From Bacillus sp. OK048 (GTDB lineage: Bacteria; Bacillota; Bacilli; Bacillales; Cytobacillaceae), in assembly GCF_900103525.1 (NCBI RefSeq), contig NZ_FNHN01000013.1, positions 78,341-142,340 on the forward strand: a stretch of DNA of 64,000 nt. Reading direction: 5' to 3'. Both the position numbers and the translations under genes were made by a program. The number at the start of each line of letters is the position of its first letter. The stretch's first letter is position 1. Below the pieces are notes generated by a model. The model saw only the letters and a list, made by a program, of their open reading frames with translations. It did no database searches and had not been told where the DNA came from. Below are positions 18,584 through 26,876 of this stretch, piece after piece.

Positions 18584-19485
18584 AGCGAGTCCTTGTTACA
18601 GGTGCAAATGGATGGATTGGTCGTCATGTCATAAAGACATTAATGGAGAAAAACTATGAAGTTCATGCAGTGAGCAGGAGAAAAGTAGAAAATGGCAGTT
18701 CGAAATGCAAGTGGTACGAAGTCGATATACTACAAGTACAGGAAACTAGGAATCTGATAAAAACCGTTAAACCTACCCATTTACTCCATCTTGCATGGGA
18801 ATCGACACCGGGACAATATTGGGGCTCACTAAATAACTATCTTTGGGTTCAAGCTAGCATGGAGTTGATTTATCATTTCGTGAAATATGGCGGGAAAAGA
18901 GCGGTGCTAGCAGGTACTTGCGCTGAATATGATTGGAAATACGGATATCTTTCAGAAGACCTGACGCCATGTTCCACCCAAACTCCGTATGCAGCTGCTA
19001 AAAATGCAGTCCAAAGTCTTATTCAATCCTTTTCGGAAACGGTCGGGCTAAGCAGTGCTTGGGGGAGAATATTTTTTTTATATGGACCAGAGGAGAACCC
19101 TACTAGACTTGTGTCCTCTGTCATTACCTCTTTATTGAAAAATAAAGAAGCTCTATGTACACATGGACAGCAATATCGGGATTTCTTACATGTCCAAGAT
19201 GTTGCAGATGCATTTGTTGCATTGTTGGAAAGTAATATTCAAGGTCGGGTCAATATTGCTTCGGGACATTCCATTCAAGTAAAAGAACTGATTGATAAAA
19301 TTGCCAATAAAGTAGGCAAACCTGAATTAGTTAAACTCGGGGCTATTCCTTTCTCAGAGCAAGAACCATTGTTTATCGGAGCAAATACGAAACTGCTAAG
19401 AGAAGAAGTAAAATGGAGCCCCAAATTCGACTTAGATACAGGGATAGACCAGACCATAGCCTGGTGGGAAAAGAATGGAGTGTAG
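18580..19485 (+). CDS. NAD(P)-dependent NDP-sugar reductase/epimerase (SDR)
   Basis: 301 residues; ATG overlaps the previous stop (ATGA). N-terminal Rossmann site VLVTGANGWIGRHV, active-site region LAGTCAEYDW and the YxxxK pair in TPYAAAKNAV. It most resembles extended SDRs that reduce a 4-keto group of NDP-deoxysugars. After C-methylation and epimerisation by the two preceding genes, this would complete a branched 6-deoxyhexose such as a noviose- or virenose-like sugar (pathway inference from known NovTWUS logic). An epimerase role cannot be excluded. Confidence 0.8.
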   Translation: MKRVLVTGANGWIGRHVIKTLMEKNYEVHAVSRRKVENGSSKCKWYEVDILQVQETRNLIKTVKPTHLLHLAWESTPGQYWGSLNNYLWVQASMELIYHFVKYGGKRAVLAGTCAEYDWKYGYLSEDLTPCSTQTPYAAAKNAVQSLIQSFSETVGLSSAWGRIFFLYGPEENPTRLVSSVITSLLKNKEALCTHGQQYRDFLHVQDVADAFVALLESNIQGRVNIASGHSIQVKELIDKIANKVGKPELVKLGAIPFSEQEPLFIGANTKLLREEVKWSPKFDLDTGIDQTIAWWEKNGV

Positions 19486-19548
19486 AAAGGAGTTAGCCAA
19501 AATTTTGAACCATTTATTAAACGCAATGAAATTGAATGGGGAGTTATC

Positions 19549-20835
19549 ATGACTGAACATATACCGTTAGTAAGTATAGGCTTGCCAGTTTATAACGGTG
19601 AAAGATACCTTGCAGAAGCAATCGAATCGTTGTTGGCGCAGGATTATAAAAACATGGAAATCATCATATGCGATAATGCATCAATTGACACTACACCACA
19701 AATTTGTCAACAGTTTCAGCAACAGGATTCACGGATTCAATATTTCCAAAATAAAACAAATATTGGTGCTTCAAATAACTTTAATCGAACCTTTACATTG
19801 GCTAAGGGTGAATTTTTTATGTGGGCGGCCTATGACGATTTGTGGGATCAATCCTACATTCGTAAATGTGTCCAAAAATTAGAACAGCATCCTGAAGCAA
19901 TACTGTGTGTGACTGAATCTGTCATGATAGACGAAGAGGGAAAGGTTATTGGAAATGGTAATGAAGCGATTGAGACAATAAACCTTTCTTTTTCTGAACG
20001 GCTGCATCAATTTTTTTTAAACGTAGGTTGGATTGGTTCGAATGTCTACGGCTTATACCGTGTAGAATATTTAAAACGTACGAGACTATTTTTGGAAGAG
20101 TATGGACCAGATGTCATTTTAGGGTTAGAGATGTACTTGCTTGGCGATGTTGTAAAAGTAGAGGAAAGGTTATTTTCTTACCGTCACTTCCGAGACAAGA
20201 CTCATTATGACCAAATAGCGTCTATTTCTGCTAATGCCGATAAACAAAGTAATATAGCCCAAGCATCTCATACACAGTTAATAAAAAATCTATATCAAGT
20301 TCTCAAGGAAGGGAATGTGTCCTCAGCCATTTTACAAGATTTTTTTGATGTTCTCGTTTTTCAGCAAAGGAATTGGGTGAGAATGAGCTGTATGGAACAC
20401 ACGGCTTTATTCCAAGACCGAATGATTGACCCTGATTATATGTACGATTTTTTGAAAACAGTAGCTACTACAGAGAAGTCTCCTGAACAAATCGTCAACA
20501 ATTTAGAAAGTCCAGCCCTTAGATTCCAGCAATTATCTGCTAAGCGCCCCATCATTATTCTAGGATCATTTGAAGTAGGTGTCATGATCTGGTGGAAATA
20601 TTTAAAGGAATATCATATACCTGTTCAAGCGCTCGTTGAAGAATCTACTGCATTCTCACAATCAAAACTCTACGAGACATTAGTCAATACGGCTGAACTG
20701 CCAGTTCGTCCGTTTGTCATTATTGCCTCTCAACAGCCCTCTATCATAGAACAACAATTAGAACAAAGAGGCTATAAGCAGAGAGTGGACTTTTTACAAG
20801 TAAATATGAATATCCCATATTTATATTTAATATAA
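19549..20835 (+). CDS. Family 2 glycosyltransferase with extra C-terminal Rossmann-like domain
   Basis: 428 residues. The GT-A domain (1-~240) has VSIGLPVYNGERYLAEAIESLL, ICDNASIDTT and the DD motif in WAAYDDLWDQ. The C-terminal ~120 residues (RPIIILGSFEVGVMIWWKYLKEY...PFVIIASQQPS) look like a nucleotide-binding domain similar to those in FlaA1-like or sugar-transferase accessory regions. It sits in the plus-strand operon 63 bp after the reductase and probably transfers the branched sugar (inference). No membrane helices, so it acts in the cytoplasm. Confidence 0.87.
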   Translation: MTEHIPLVSIGLPVYNGERYLAEAIESLLAQDYKNMEIIICDNASIDTTPQICQQFQQQDSRIQYFQNKTNIGASNNFNRTFTLAKGEFFMWAAYDDLWDQSYIRKCVQKLEQHPEAILCVTESVMIDEEGKVIGNGNEAIETINLSFSERLHQFFLNVGWIGSNVYGLYRVEYLKRTRLFLEEYGPDVILGLEMYLLGDVVKVEERLFSYRHFRDKTHYDQIASISANADKQSNIAQASHTQLIKNLYQVLKEGNVSSAILQDFFDVLVFQQRNWVRMSCMEHTALFQDRMIDPDYMYDFLKTVATTEKSPEQIVNNLESPALRFQQLSAKRPIIILGSFEVGVMIWWKYLKEYHIPVQALVEESTAFSQSKLYETLVNTAELPVRPFVIIASQQPSIIEQQLEQRGYKQRVDFLQVNMNIPYLYLI

Positions 20836-20899
20836 TGAAGGATTAAAGCTTGGCAGTTGAAGCAAAGCTTTTCTCTTTCTAGTATTTTAGGAGGTTATG

Positions 20900-22051
20900 A
20901 TGAATAACAATTGCCCAACTTGTGGCTCTAAAAATACTTATCTATTTCTAAAGCGTAAAAATGTGCCTGTCCACCAAAATTTCCCGTTGACAACTCAATC
21001 TTCAGCTGAAAATATGACAACAGGAAATCTTGATTTAACTATATGTCAAGATTGTCATTTCATTTTTAATCGTAGTTTTGATGATAAAAGGATGAAATAT
21101 AATGAAAATTATAACAACGATCAACTATATTCTCCTTCGTTTAGGCAGTATATTGATGATAGTATTGGCTACTTACTGTCAGAACATAACATTCAAAATA
21201 GCACAATCTTAGAAGTTGGTTGTGGTAAAGGTGATTTTATTAAGGAGCTTATTTCAAAAGGACAAGGAAATAAAGGAATAGGTTTTGATCCAAGTTATAT
21301 TGGTTCAGAAGAGATGTTTGACGGTAGGTTAAAATTTATTAAAGACTTTTTTGATTCAAGATATAATACGGTTCAAGCAGAGGTTGTGATTTGTAGACAC
21401 GTCATTGAACACATTTCCAATCCTTTAGCCTTTTTGGAGAATTTAAGAAAATCGCTTCGGCATAATCGTAAGGCAAAAGTCTTCTTTGAAACCCCTTGTG
21501 TAGAATGGGTCCTAAAAAATAATGTCTTTTGGGATTTTTTTTATGAGCATTGTTCCTATTTTACTACGAATTCTTTATCAAAAGTATTTGAATTAGCAGG
21601 TTTCAAAGTGGAAAGGGTTAAACATATTTTTCATGGTCAATACCTTTGGTTAGAGGCTTCTATAAATGAACCAAAAGGGAATGAAGCAGCAGAAAGTAAT
21701 CTGATTGAATCTGTCAGTCAGTATATCGAAAATGAAACACATCTAATTAATACTTGGCAGCATAAGCTGCAAACTTTAGATAACGTTGCGGTTTGGGGTG
21801 CAGGGGCGAAAGGAGCTACTTTTGCAAATTTATTAGACCCAGATAGAAAATTTATAAATGGAATTGTCGATTTAAATCCTAATAAACAGGGGAGATTCAT
21901 ACCCGGTTCAGGCCATCAAATCATTAATTATACCCAGTTAGTCGAGCGAAAAATAACCTCTGTTATAGTCATGAACCCCAATTATAAGGATGAAATTAGT
22001 GAGTTAATTTCTAAATTAGAATGGAAAATAAAGTTATTGGGAGTGGAATGA
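20900..22051 (+). CDS. Second sugar C-methyltransferase-like protein (zinc/SAM)
   Basis: 383 residues; ATG 20900 is favoured over 20897 by AGGAGG spacing. The N-terminal zinc-type cysteines are CPTCGS and CQDCHF; SAM motif ILEVGCGKGDFIKEL; then VICRHVIEHI, the catalytic-type stretch FYEHCSYFTTNSL and a C-terminal VAVWGAGAKGATFANLLD domain. It is the same architecture as the enzyme at 16816 but only distantly similar, so it may methylate another position or another sugar. It overlaps the next gene by 4 nt. C-methylation rather than O-methylation is inferred from architecture. Confidence 0.8.
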   Translation: MNNNCPTCGSKNTYLFLKRKNVPVHQNFPLTTQSSAENMTTGNLDLTICQDCHFIFNRSFDDKRMKYNENYNNDQLYSPSFRQYIDDSIGYLLSEHNIQNSTILEVGCGKGDFIKELISKGQGNKGIGFDPSYIGSEEMFDGRLKFIKDFFDSRYNTVQAEVVICRHVIEHISNPLAFLENLRKSLRHNRKAKVFFETPCVEWVLKNNVFWDFFYEHCSYFTTNSLSKVFELAGFKVERVKHIFHGQYLWLEASINEPKGNEAAESNLIESVSQYIENETHLINTWQHKLQTLDNVAVWGAGAKGATFANLLDPDRKFINGIVDLNPNKQGRFIPGSGHQIINYTQLVERKITSVIVMNPNYKDEISELISKLEWKIKLLGVE

Positions 22052-22818
22052 TGAAAATAATGATAGATACGGTAAAGAATACGCTTATTCAAGTAGAGGA
22101 TGACCAAAAAATTGAAACGGAACTTTATTCCAAGCTAGGATTTGAAACCATTTCTAAATTATGGAATAAGGTTGGCTGGAACGAAAAGTATGCTTATACA
22201 TTTACTTGGCAAGGACGGCCTATAATTCAGCTTCCTGAAGATATGATAAGGATTCAAGAAGTGATTTACACATTAAAACCAGATGTGATTGTTGAAACGG
22301 GTGTTGCTCACGGGGGGTCATTAATATATTACGCTAGTCTATGCAAATTAGTAGGTAAAGGTAAAGTCGTTGGTGTAGATATTGAAATAAGACCACATAA
22401 TCGAGTAGCCATTCAAGAGCATGAATTAGGTTCCTATATTACGTTAATAGAGGGCAGTTCTACTGAGGACAAGGTACTCAAAGAGGTTGCCCAACTTATT
22501 GCTGAAAATGAGAAAGTGCTTGTTATTCTTGACTCAAATCATACAAAAGAGCATGTACTTTCTGAGTTGGAGTGTTATAAGAATTTTGTATCGGTTGGTT
22601 CTTATATGGTTGCAACGGATGGGGTAATGCAAGATTTATACAATGTACCAAGAGGAAGCAGAGAATGGAAGGAAAATAATCCAGTTTCTGCTGTAGAAGA
22701 GTTTGTAAGTAAAAACGCTAATTTTATTGTTGAACAGCCAAAATGGTTATTTAATGAAAGTATTCTTACAGAAAATATAACCCATTGGCCGATGGCGTTT
22801 CTGAAGAAAATGAAGTAG
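22048..22818 (+). CDS. CmcI-family (cephalosporin-hydroxylase-like) SAM O-methyltransferase
   Basis: 256 residues from ATG 22048, which overlaps the previous stop (ATGA) and follows GGGAGTGGA. The core has VIVETGVAHGGSLIYYASL, VVGVDIEIRPHNR, LVILDSNHTKEHVLSELE and a final WLFNESILTENITHWPMAFL, characteristic of the CmcI/RhmA-like rhamnosyl O-methyltransferases found in glycan clusters. It probably O-methylates a sugar of the surface glycan. Last gene of the plus-strand operon; a short terminator follows. Confidence 0.83.
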   Translation: MMKIMIDTVKNTLIQVEDDQKIETELYSKLGFETISKLWNKVGWNEKYAYTFTWQGRPIIQLPEDMIRIQEVIYTLKPDVIVETGVAHGGSLIYYASLCKLVGKGKVVGVDIEIRPHNRVAIQEHELGSYITLIEGSSTEDKVLKEVAQLIAENEKVLVILDSNHTKEHVLSELECYKNFVSVGSYMVATDGVMQDLYNVPRGSREWKENNPVSAVEEFVSKNANFIVEQPKWLFNESILTENITHWPMAFLKKMK

Positions 22819-22880
22819 AAACAAAATATCCAACGTCTTGAGTAATTTCTTAAAAGACTTGTTTTAGGGAACAAAACAAG

Positions 22881-22915
22881 GAAAACAACTTCTATAATAG
22901 GAGTTGTTTTCTATT
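22881..22915 (+). terminator. Terminator between convergent glycan operons
   Basis: GAAAACAACT / AGTTGTTTTC stem followed by TATTTTG. It lies after the methyltransferase and before the end of rfbG on the other strand; weak T-run. Confidence 0.55.
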
Positions 22916-22948
22916 TTGTAAATCCTTTATTTACCTGCTATCTTTTAC

Positions 22949-24034
22949 TTATCTATTTTCCATATATTCTTTTATTTGATTTAAGGTTATGTCCTTCATA
23001 TCTTTTTTTTCTATATAGGCTTTGTTCCACTCAACGATTTTGCTTAAAGCAGTATGGACATTCCAGATTGGATACCAATTCAGTCTTGTCTTTGCTTTGG
23101 AACAGTCCAATTTTAAATATTGTGCTTCATGCAGCGTTATTTCTTGGTGAACGTTAAGAGTGACATCAGTTCCCCAATCCTTCATTAGTTTCCTCACGAT
23201 CCACTCCACTTTTTTAACATCATGATCATCAGGTCCGAAGTTCCAGGCTTCAGCAAATTCTGGTCCTTTTTCATATAAACGTTCAGCTAGCATTAAGTAC
23301 CCTCTTAACGGCTCTAAAACATGCTGCCAGGGCCTAACCGCTTCTGGATTCCGAATGACCATATTCCTATGATGGATGAGTGCGTCAACACAGTCCGGTA
23401 TTAAACGGTTTTGAGCCCAATCCCCACCTCCAATGACATTTCCTGCCCTTGCAGATGCTAAGGCAACACCATGTTTATCAAAATGTTTGTGGTTGAAATA
23501 AGAATCACGGTAGCAGGAGGTAACCAATTCGGAGCAACCTTTGCTATTAGAATAGGGATCATATCCTCCCAATATCTCATTCTCCCGGTAGCCCCAATGC
23601 CACTCTCGATTTTCATAACATTTATCAGAGGTAATGTTGACGACGGCTTTTAATCGCTTACTCTTCATCGCAGCGTTTCGTACCGCTTCGAGCAAATGAA
23701 CGGTCCCCATTACATTAACTTCATAGGTTTCTACTGGAATTTGATAGGATTCTCTTACAAGAGGCTGTGCTGCCATATGAAATACAATATCTGGATCAGC
23801 TCCAGAAAGGGCACTATCTAACAATACTCGATCCCGTATATCTCCGGTGATAGTGTTTACAAATTGATTTACACTGCATATTTCAAAGAGGCTTGGATTC
23901 GTTGGGGGTTCTAGCGAAAAACCTGTTATCTCTGCACCCAATGAATGCAGCCATAAACAAAGCCAGGAGGCCTTAAAACCTGTATGGCCTGTAATGAATA
24001 CTCTCTTACCATTCCAAAACTCTTTATTTATCAT
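22949..24034 (-). CDS. rfbG: CDP-glucose 4,6-dehydratase
   Basis: 361 residues, extended SDR. The start MINKEFWNGKRVFITGHTGFKASWL is the RfbG hallmark, with the catalytic Tyr in DPYSNSKGCSE and downstream ARAGNVIGGGDWA and RPWQHVLEP. It converts CDP-glucose to CDP-4-keto-6-deoxyglucose. AGGAG precedes the ATG. It lies 12 bp after the cytidylyltransferase gene. No RfbH (E1) dehydrase is present in the window, so 3,6-dideoxyhexoses are less likely than a CDP-6-deoxy, C-methylated sugar made with the plus-strand cassette. Confidence 0.94.
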   Translation of the reverse strand: MINKEFWNGKRVFITGHTGFKASWLCLWLHSLGAEITGFSLEPPTNPSLFEICSVNQFVNTITGDIRDRVLLDSALSGADPDIVFHMAAQPLVRESYQIPVETYEVNVMGTVHLLEAVRNAAMKSKRLKAVVNITSDKCYENREWHWGYRENEILGGYDPYSNSKGCSELVTSCYRDSYFNHKHFDKHGVALASARAGNVIGGGDWAQNRLIPDCVDALIHHRNMVIRNPEAVRPWQHVLEPLRGYLMLAERLYEKGPEFAEAWNFGPDDHDVKKVEWIVRKLMKDWGTDVTLNVHQEITLHEAQYLKLDCSKAKTRLNWYPIWNVHTALSKIVEWNKAYIEKKDMKDITLNQIKEYMENR

Positions 24035-24046
24035 AATTACTCCTGT

Positions 24047-24823
24047 TTATTCCCATATTTTCCATGGGGCCTTTTTGGACTTCCATAATTCCTCTAAGTA
24101 ATTCTTGTCACGTAAAGTATCCATTGGCTGCCAAAAGGAATCATGTTTATAAGCCATTAGTTCGCCAGACTTTGACAAGTTCTCTAAGGGTTCATTTTCC
24201 AAAATGGTACTTTCATCACTCAGATAATCAAAAATCTCTGGCTGAAGGACAAAGAAGCCACCATTGATCCATCCTCCATCACCTTTAACTTTTTCTTGGA
24301 ATCTATTAACCCTTTGATTTTCGGCTATTTTTATTGCCCCGAACCTTCCTTTAGGCTGTGTGGCAGTAAGGGTAGCCAACTTTCCGTGTCCCTTATGAAA
24401 CTCTAGTAACTTATGAATATTTACATCAGCTAAGCCGTCTCCATACGTTAGCATAAAGGGTTCATTTCCAATATATTTTTGGATTTTTTGCACACGTCCG
24501 CCAGTCATCGTACGCAACCCCGTTTCTGCTAATGTTACCTTCCAGGGTTCGGCACCATGATTGTGAATGGTTTTTTTATTATTGTCATTAAAATCAACTG
24601 TGACATCAGACATATAAAGAAAATAGTTGAAGAAATAGTCTTTAATTTGATATCCTTTATATCCTAAACAAATAATAAAGTCATTGAATCCATAAGCCGA
24701 AAAGATTTTCATAATGTGCCAGATGATGGGGTATTCCCCTATTTCAATCATTGGTTTAGGTTTCAAGTGGGATTCTTCACTGATCCGTGTTCCTAAACCT
24801 CCCGCCAGAATAACAACTTTCAT
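24047..24823 (-). CDS. rfbF: Glucose-1-phosphate cytidylyltransferase
   Basis: 258 residues from ATG 24823 (GAGAGG upstream; the in-frame extension to 24874 has no ribosome site and does not match the family). Signature MKVVILAGGLGTRISEESHLKPKPMIEIG, then YKGYQIKDYFFNYF and MLTYGDGLADVNI. It makes CDP-glucose from CTP and glucose-1-phosphate for rfbG. The leader is about 140 nt, beginning at a sigma-K-like promoter. Confidence 0.94.
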   Translation of the reverse strand: MKVVILAGGLGTRISEESHLKPKPMIEIGEYPIIWHIMKIFSAYGFNDFIICLGYKGYQIKDYFFNYFLYMSDVTVDFNDNNKKTIHNHGAEPWKVTLAETGLRTMTGGRVQKIQKYIGNEPFMLTYGDGLADVNIHKLLEFHKGHGKLATLTATQPKGRFGAIKIAENQRVNRFQEKVKGDGGWINGGFFVLQPEIFDYLSDESTILENEPLENLSKSGELMAYKHDSFWQPMDTLRDKNYLEELWKSKKAPWKIWE

Positions 24824-24968
24824 GCTATACCTCTCTTCCAAATGCTTTGTACTTGGTTGTAACCGCATAATCAAGCATATCTTTTATTAATCCGGGACGG
24901 ACACCTATTCCGAAGGTGTACTTCATAATGCGGATTTACTCGTGTATTCCCTGCCCATCGTTCGTATA

Positions 24969-24996
24969 TACTATATGTTCAATTCTGATCTGTTGT
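24969..24996 (-). promoter_or_regulatory. Sigma-K-like promoter for rfbF-rfbG
   Basis: Minus strand: AC at 24996-24995, 17-bp spacer, CATATAGTA at 24977-24969 (full match to CATAnnnTA). The 24824-25173 intergenic stretch holds this and the oppositely directed promoter for the second Ena gene, and nothing else that I can support. Confidence 0.55.
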
Positions 24997-25113
24997 TCCT
25001 AATTACACTGACTGGTCAGCAGTTTTTGATAATGCCTCAGATTCGTCTTCAAACCTTAGTCGAAAAAGAATTAAGTTTGCAAGTCAGAGCAAAAAACATG
25101 TAACTATGTTAGG

Positions 25114-25141
25114 ACAACAAATTTGTCCCAATCATATAATA
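25114..25141 (+). promoter_or_regulatory. Sigma-K-like promoter for the second Ena gene
   Basis: AC at 25114-25115, 17-bp spacer, CATATAATA at 25133-25141 (full match). Predicted start near 25148, about 26 nt before the ATG. Confidence 0.62.
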
Positions 25142-25173
25142 TTCTGAATCAAAATAGGTGGTGATAAATAAGT

Positions 25174-25503
25174 ATGAATTGTGGTGATTGTTGTCCAGAT
25201 TCTTCTTTTGTGACAGACGATATTTGTGGAAATTTTATTACAAACCATCCAACCCTTACTCCCTTGACTATTTTTGATACGAATGGAACCATTTTTCCGT
25301 TTGGAACGATAAGTATTTTTTATAATCAAGGAGTTCTTCCCACTATTACAGCTACTGTACACCATACAGGTGGAGGATCAACCCCGTTGATAGTACCAGA
25401 GGGGAATACCATTTCAGCAACTTTAAGTGATATCGCTTCAGTTTCAATTGATACACCAGAAGCCTTTGGTAAATATTGTCTATATTTACACTTTCAAGCG
25501 TGA
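25174..25503 (+). CDS. Second endospore appendage (Ena) subunit, DUF3992 family
   Basis: 109 residues, no signal peptide. The connector Cys6-Cys7-Pro is followed after ten residues by Cys18 (CCPDSSFVTDDICGNF), and the C-terminal strand is GKYCLYLHF (Cys102). The core is beta-rich (GTISIFYNQG, PLIVPEGNTISATL). The two subunits in this locus share these fixed points but little else, as expected for paralogues that form different fibre types or different parts of one fibre. Preceded by AGGTGGTGAT and a sigma-K-like promoter. Assigned from motif recognition. Confidence 0.85.
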   Translation: MNCGDCCPDSSFVTDDICGNFITNHPTLTPLTIFDTNGTIFPFGTISIFYNQGVLPTITATVHHTGGGSTPLIVPEGNTISATLSDIASVSIDTPEAFGKYCLYLHFQA

Positions 25504-25653
25504 TGTTTTTGCATGAAAGAAAAGAGAGAAAATAATCCTTGATTACCTAATTAAAAAAGCACATAAAGGTTACCTGATCTTAAACAGTTTTACATTCAGT
25601 AGATATTCAATTAACAGTTAGTGTCAACAAACAGTTTGAAATATTAAAAACGC

Positions 25654-25697
25654 AAAAACACTTCTTTCTTTATATCAAAAGGATGAAGTGTTTTTTT
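25654..25697. terminator. Bidirectional terminator between convergent Ena genes
   Basis: AAAAACACTTC / GAAGTGTTTTTTT with a 20-nt loop. It serves the plus-strand Ena gene ending at 25503 and could serve the minus-strand gene ending at 25734. Confidence 0.75.
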
Positions 25698-25733
25698 GAT
25701 TTGAGATTTAGTTTTTATAAAAATAGGCACCTG

Positions 25734-26582
25734 CTATTCACAAGTTAAATTTAGATCTTCACGAGGTGAACAAATCGTCCCATCGAAAGTGATTATTACA
25801 TCCGCAATGCTTTCGATACTTTGACAAATAGTAACAAAAATTTCTATACAGGTGCAATTTCCTTGTGTCCGTACAATGGGAAAACATCGGAAAGCAGTGA
25901 TTTCACATTCTATCCTTGTACCATTTGGAGCGCATAATAACACCGTTTCAATAAACTCAAAGGGTATTACTTGCTTGCATAATTTTCCGTTTTCTTTGAA
26001 TTCGATTGAGATATAGCCTTTTTTCAATAATATAACTTCTTGAAGGGTAACAATGACACCATTTAGAGAAGAAATAGTTTCTTTGCGTCTTCCGTTTTCT
26101 TGAGGGACTTCCATGCACTCAATTTCTGTTAGATGGCATTCTATGATGCTTTTTTGATTTGGTATACAAATTTCTTTGAATTGATAATGAATGTTTAGAC
26201 AGTATCTACCTATACAAAAACCTGTTCCATTACCACATCTCACTTCCAAGGATCGTAGGGAATCCACAGTACGCGACCTTGTTTCCCCTTCACCAACCGA
26301 AAATGCAAAGCTTCCATTTACGAATATATCTACAGATTTACTACATCCTTGTTCTAAAAAAATGGAAATAGTACCTGAAACGTTAACAATATCAGTATGC
26401 CATAGCCTATTAATATTTGAAGAACATTCTAACATGAAATTTCCACAGAGTTGATCTGTTGCCACAAAAGGTTTTCCAAGATTTAGACAAACTTGAAATT
26501 TTGACTCCCTTGTTACCCAGTCAAATACCTTTGGCACTTTTAAGCATAGTTCTTCATTTTTTATTTGAACCTGTTTATTCAT
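25734..26582 (-). CDS. Ena-domain/coat-domain fusion protein (282 aa), candidate appendage anchor
   Basis: No signal peptide. Residues 1-35 carry a CLKVPKVFDWV element. Residues ~44-134 form an Ena-like (DUF3992) core with QLCGNF (Cys46), VSGTISIFLEQGC and the end strand GRYCLNIHYQ (Cys128), but no CC connector. Residues ~138-282 are a Cys-rich part with two related units (ECHLTEIECMEV and ECEITAFRCFPI) and CTCIEIFVTICQS. About 16 Cys in all. Lack of the CC connector suggests a base or cap rather than a stacking subunit, perhaps joining fibre to coat or exosporium. AAAGGGAA precedes the ATG, and a full sigma-K-like promoter lies upstream. The role is inference. Confidence 0.8.
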   Translation of the reverse strand: MNKQVQIKNEELCLKVPKVFDWVTRESKFQVCLNLGKPFVATDQLCGNFMLECSSNINRLWHTDIVNVSGTISIFLEQGCSKSVDIFVNGSFAFSVGEGETRSRTVDSLRSLEVRCGNGTGFCIGRYCLNIHYQFKEICIPNQKSIIECHLTEIECMEVPQENGRRKETISSLNGVIVTLQEVILLKKGYISIEFKENGKLCKQVIPFEFIETVLLCAPNGTRIECEITAFRCFPIVRTQGNCTCIEIFVTICQSIESIADVIITFDGTICSPREDLNLTCE

Positions 26583-26612
26583 ATTTTTCGTTCCCTTTAA
26601 GTTTAGTAGTTT

Positions 26613-26640
26613 TATTTTATGAAATTAAAAGGAAATCTGT
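26613..26640 (-). promoter_or_regulatory. Sigma-K-like promoter for the Ena/coat fusion gene
   Basis: Minus strand: AC at 26640-26639, 17-bp spacer, CATAAAATA at 26621-26613 (full match). Predicted leader about 24 nt. Confidence 0.62.
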
Positions 26641-26775
26641 GTAGGCAATGAAAACCTTATATTCAAAACCATACACCCAACTAAGGAGAAGTATCCTCAT
26701 TCATAACAGATAGCAAAGATAGGATTTATTGAAACGAATGCTTGTGGTTCATCTCCTAGTCCAAACTAATCGCTC

Positions 26776-26822
26776 AAAACACGTATATTAAATGTTGTTT
26801 TTTAATAAATATACGTGTTTTG
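26776..26822. repeat. Long inverted repeat abutting the nup promoter
   Basis: AAAACACGTATATT and its complement AATATACGTGTTTT (near perfect) around a T-rich loop, ending directly before the -35 box. It could be an operator or a weak terminator insulating nup from the divergent spore gene. The rest of 26583-26775 holds only the promoter of the fusion gene. Confidence 0.5.
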
Positions 26823-26851
26823 TTGACAGTGTGAATTTCTGATGTTACTAT
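26823..26851 (+). promoter_or_regulatory. Sigma-A promoter of the nup operon
   Basis: TTGACA, 17-bp spacer, TACTAT. Transcription would start about 20 nt before the aptamer. Confidence 0.75.
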
Positions 26852-26876
26852 GAGTTAGTAAAAATTAAATATTATT

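Noticed and set aside
22949..24823. CDP-3,6-dideoxyhexose (abequose/tyvelose type) pathway
   Set aside because: RfbF and RfbG are present, but the essential RfbH dehydrase and its reductase are absent from the window.
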